Positions 63,953 to 64,000 of a DNA stretch of 64,000 nt are shown here, piece after piece (position 1 is the stretch's first letter; each line of letters begins with the position of its first letter). The notes beneath the pieces were generated by a model. That model searched no databases and was not told the DNA's origin. It saw nothing but the letters and a program-made list of their open reading frames with translations. The DNA lies in contig CAZFKZ010000002.1 of assembly GCA_964519035.1 (NCBI GenBank), forward strand, positions 41,411-105,410, in the 5' to 3' direction. Source of the stretch: CAJJBL01 sp964519035 (lineage in GTDB: Bacteria; Pseudomonadota; Alphaproteobacteria; Puniceispirillales; Marisalimonadaceae). A program made the translations under genes and the position numbers.

Positions 63953-64000
63953 TGGCTCCCCGGGACGGATTCGAACCGCCGGCCAGACGATTAACAGTCG
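63953..64000 (-). tRNA. tRNA-Asn (anticodon GTT), 5' part outside the window
   Basis: Minus-strand 3' portion: anticodon loop CTGTTAA (anticodon GTT), stem TCGTC, T-arm GGCGG/CCGTC with TTCGAAT loop, acceptor CCGGGGAG-like end and encoded CCA. The tRNA runs off the right edge. Confidence 0.9.

Noticed and set aside
1..64000. CRISPR arrays, IS elements, prophage, toxin-antitoxin or defence islands
   Set aside because: No spaced repeats, transposase, integrase or phage structural text seen on either strand.

Overview
The window is a strongly AT-rich (about 30% G+C by eye), densely packed stretch of a bacterial chromosome. Gene content and order fit a streamlined marine Alphaproteobacterium of the SAR11 / HIMB59 / AEGEAN-169 / SAR116 kind (inference). 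The supporting signs are the purB-purC-purS-purQ-purL-bolA-grxD run, the aapJQMP general amino-acid transporter, alphaproteobacterial-type HD hydrolase, YcgN and bifunctional MnmC proteins, and convergent genes that share stop-codon bases. Three runs of exactly 100 N show a draft assembly. I saw no rRNA, CRISPR array, IS element or prophage.

Layout. 0-9 kb: scattered metabolic genes (Tas-like aldo-keto reductase, NylB-like serine hydrolase, threonine ammonia-lyase, NYN protein, membrane metallophosphoesterase, photolyase, CaiB/BaiF CoA-transferase), two decaying gene remnants (a glutathione S-transferase and a DUF1501 protein), and two tiny single-span membrane proteins that look like paralogues. 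9-20 kb: a catabolic, glutathione-flavoured block with a GMC oxidoreductase, YghU-type GST, three SDRs (two a tandem duplication), bicupin, FrnE/DsbA-like protein, flavodoxin-like protein, 3-hydroxyisobutyrate-dehydrogenase-like enzyme, mesaconyl-CoA-hydratase-like enzyme and glutathione reductase. 20-29 kb: core functions (class II DAHP synthase, nicotinate phosphoribosyltransferase, NAD synthetase, GltX, CysS, TrmJ, RpsD).

28.6-34.6 kb: grxD-bolA and the pur cluster on the minus strand. 34.7-40.2 kb: a small TTG-start protein, Map, CinA-like protein, rhomboid protease, PanC, tRNA-Leu, an FMN alpha-hydroxy-acid oxidase and an HD hydrolase. 40.3-45.9 kb: after an assembly gap, an SDR and an NTF2-like protein converge on a CFA-type methyltransferase, DUF1365 protein and FAD oxidoreductase. 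This set resembles the lipid-modifying genes of the singlet-oxygen regulon and furan-fatty-acid pathway of Rhodobacter. 45.9-54 kb: MnmC (broken by a gap), N-formylglutamate amidohydrolase (split by a false gap), aminotransferase, thioesterase, tRNA-Val, DMT exporter, a secreted histidine phosphatase, two unknown envelope proteins and a TauD-family dioxygenase. 54-64 kb: MetC-like lyase, the aapJQMP operon with a hairpin after aapJ, rhodanese and cysteine synthase, an ABC-F ATPase, a YqaA-like membrane protein and a partial tRNA-Asn.

I found no large unknown defence or mobile system. The best candidates for undescribed biology are the small membrane-protein family, the glutathione-linked catabolic block and the lipid-modification cluster with its small secreted or anchored protein.
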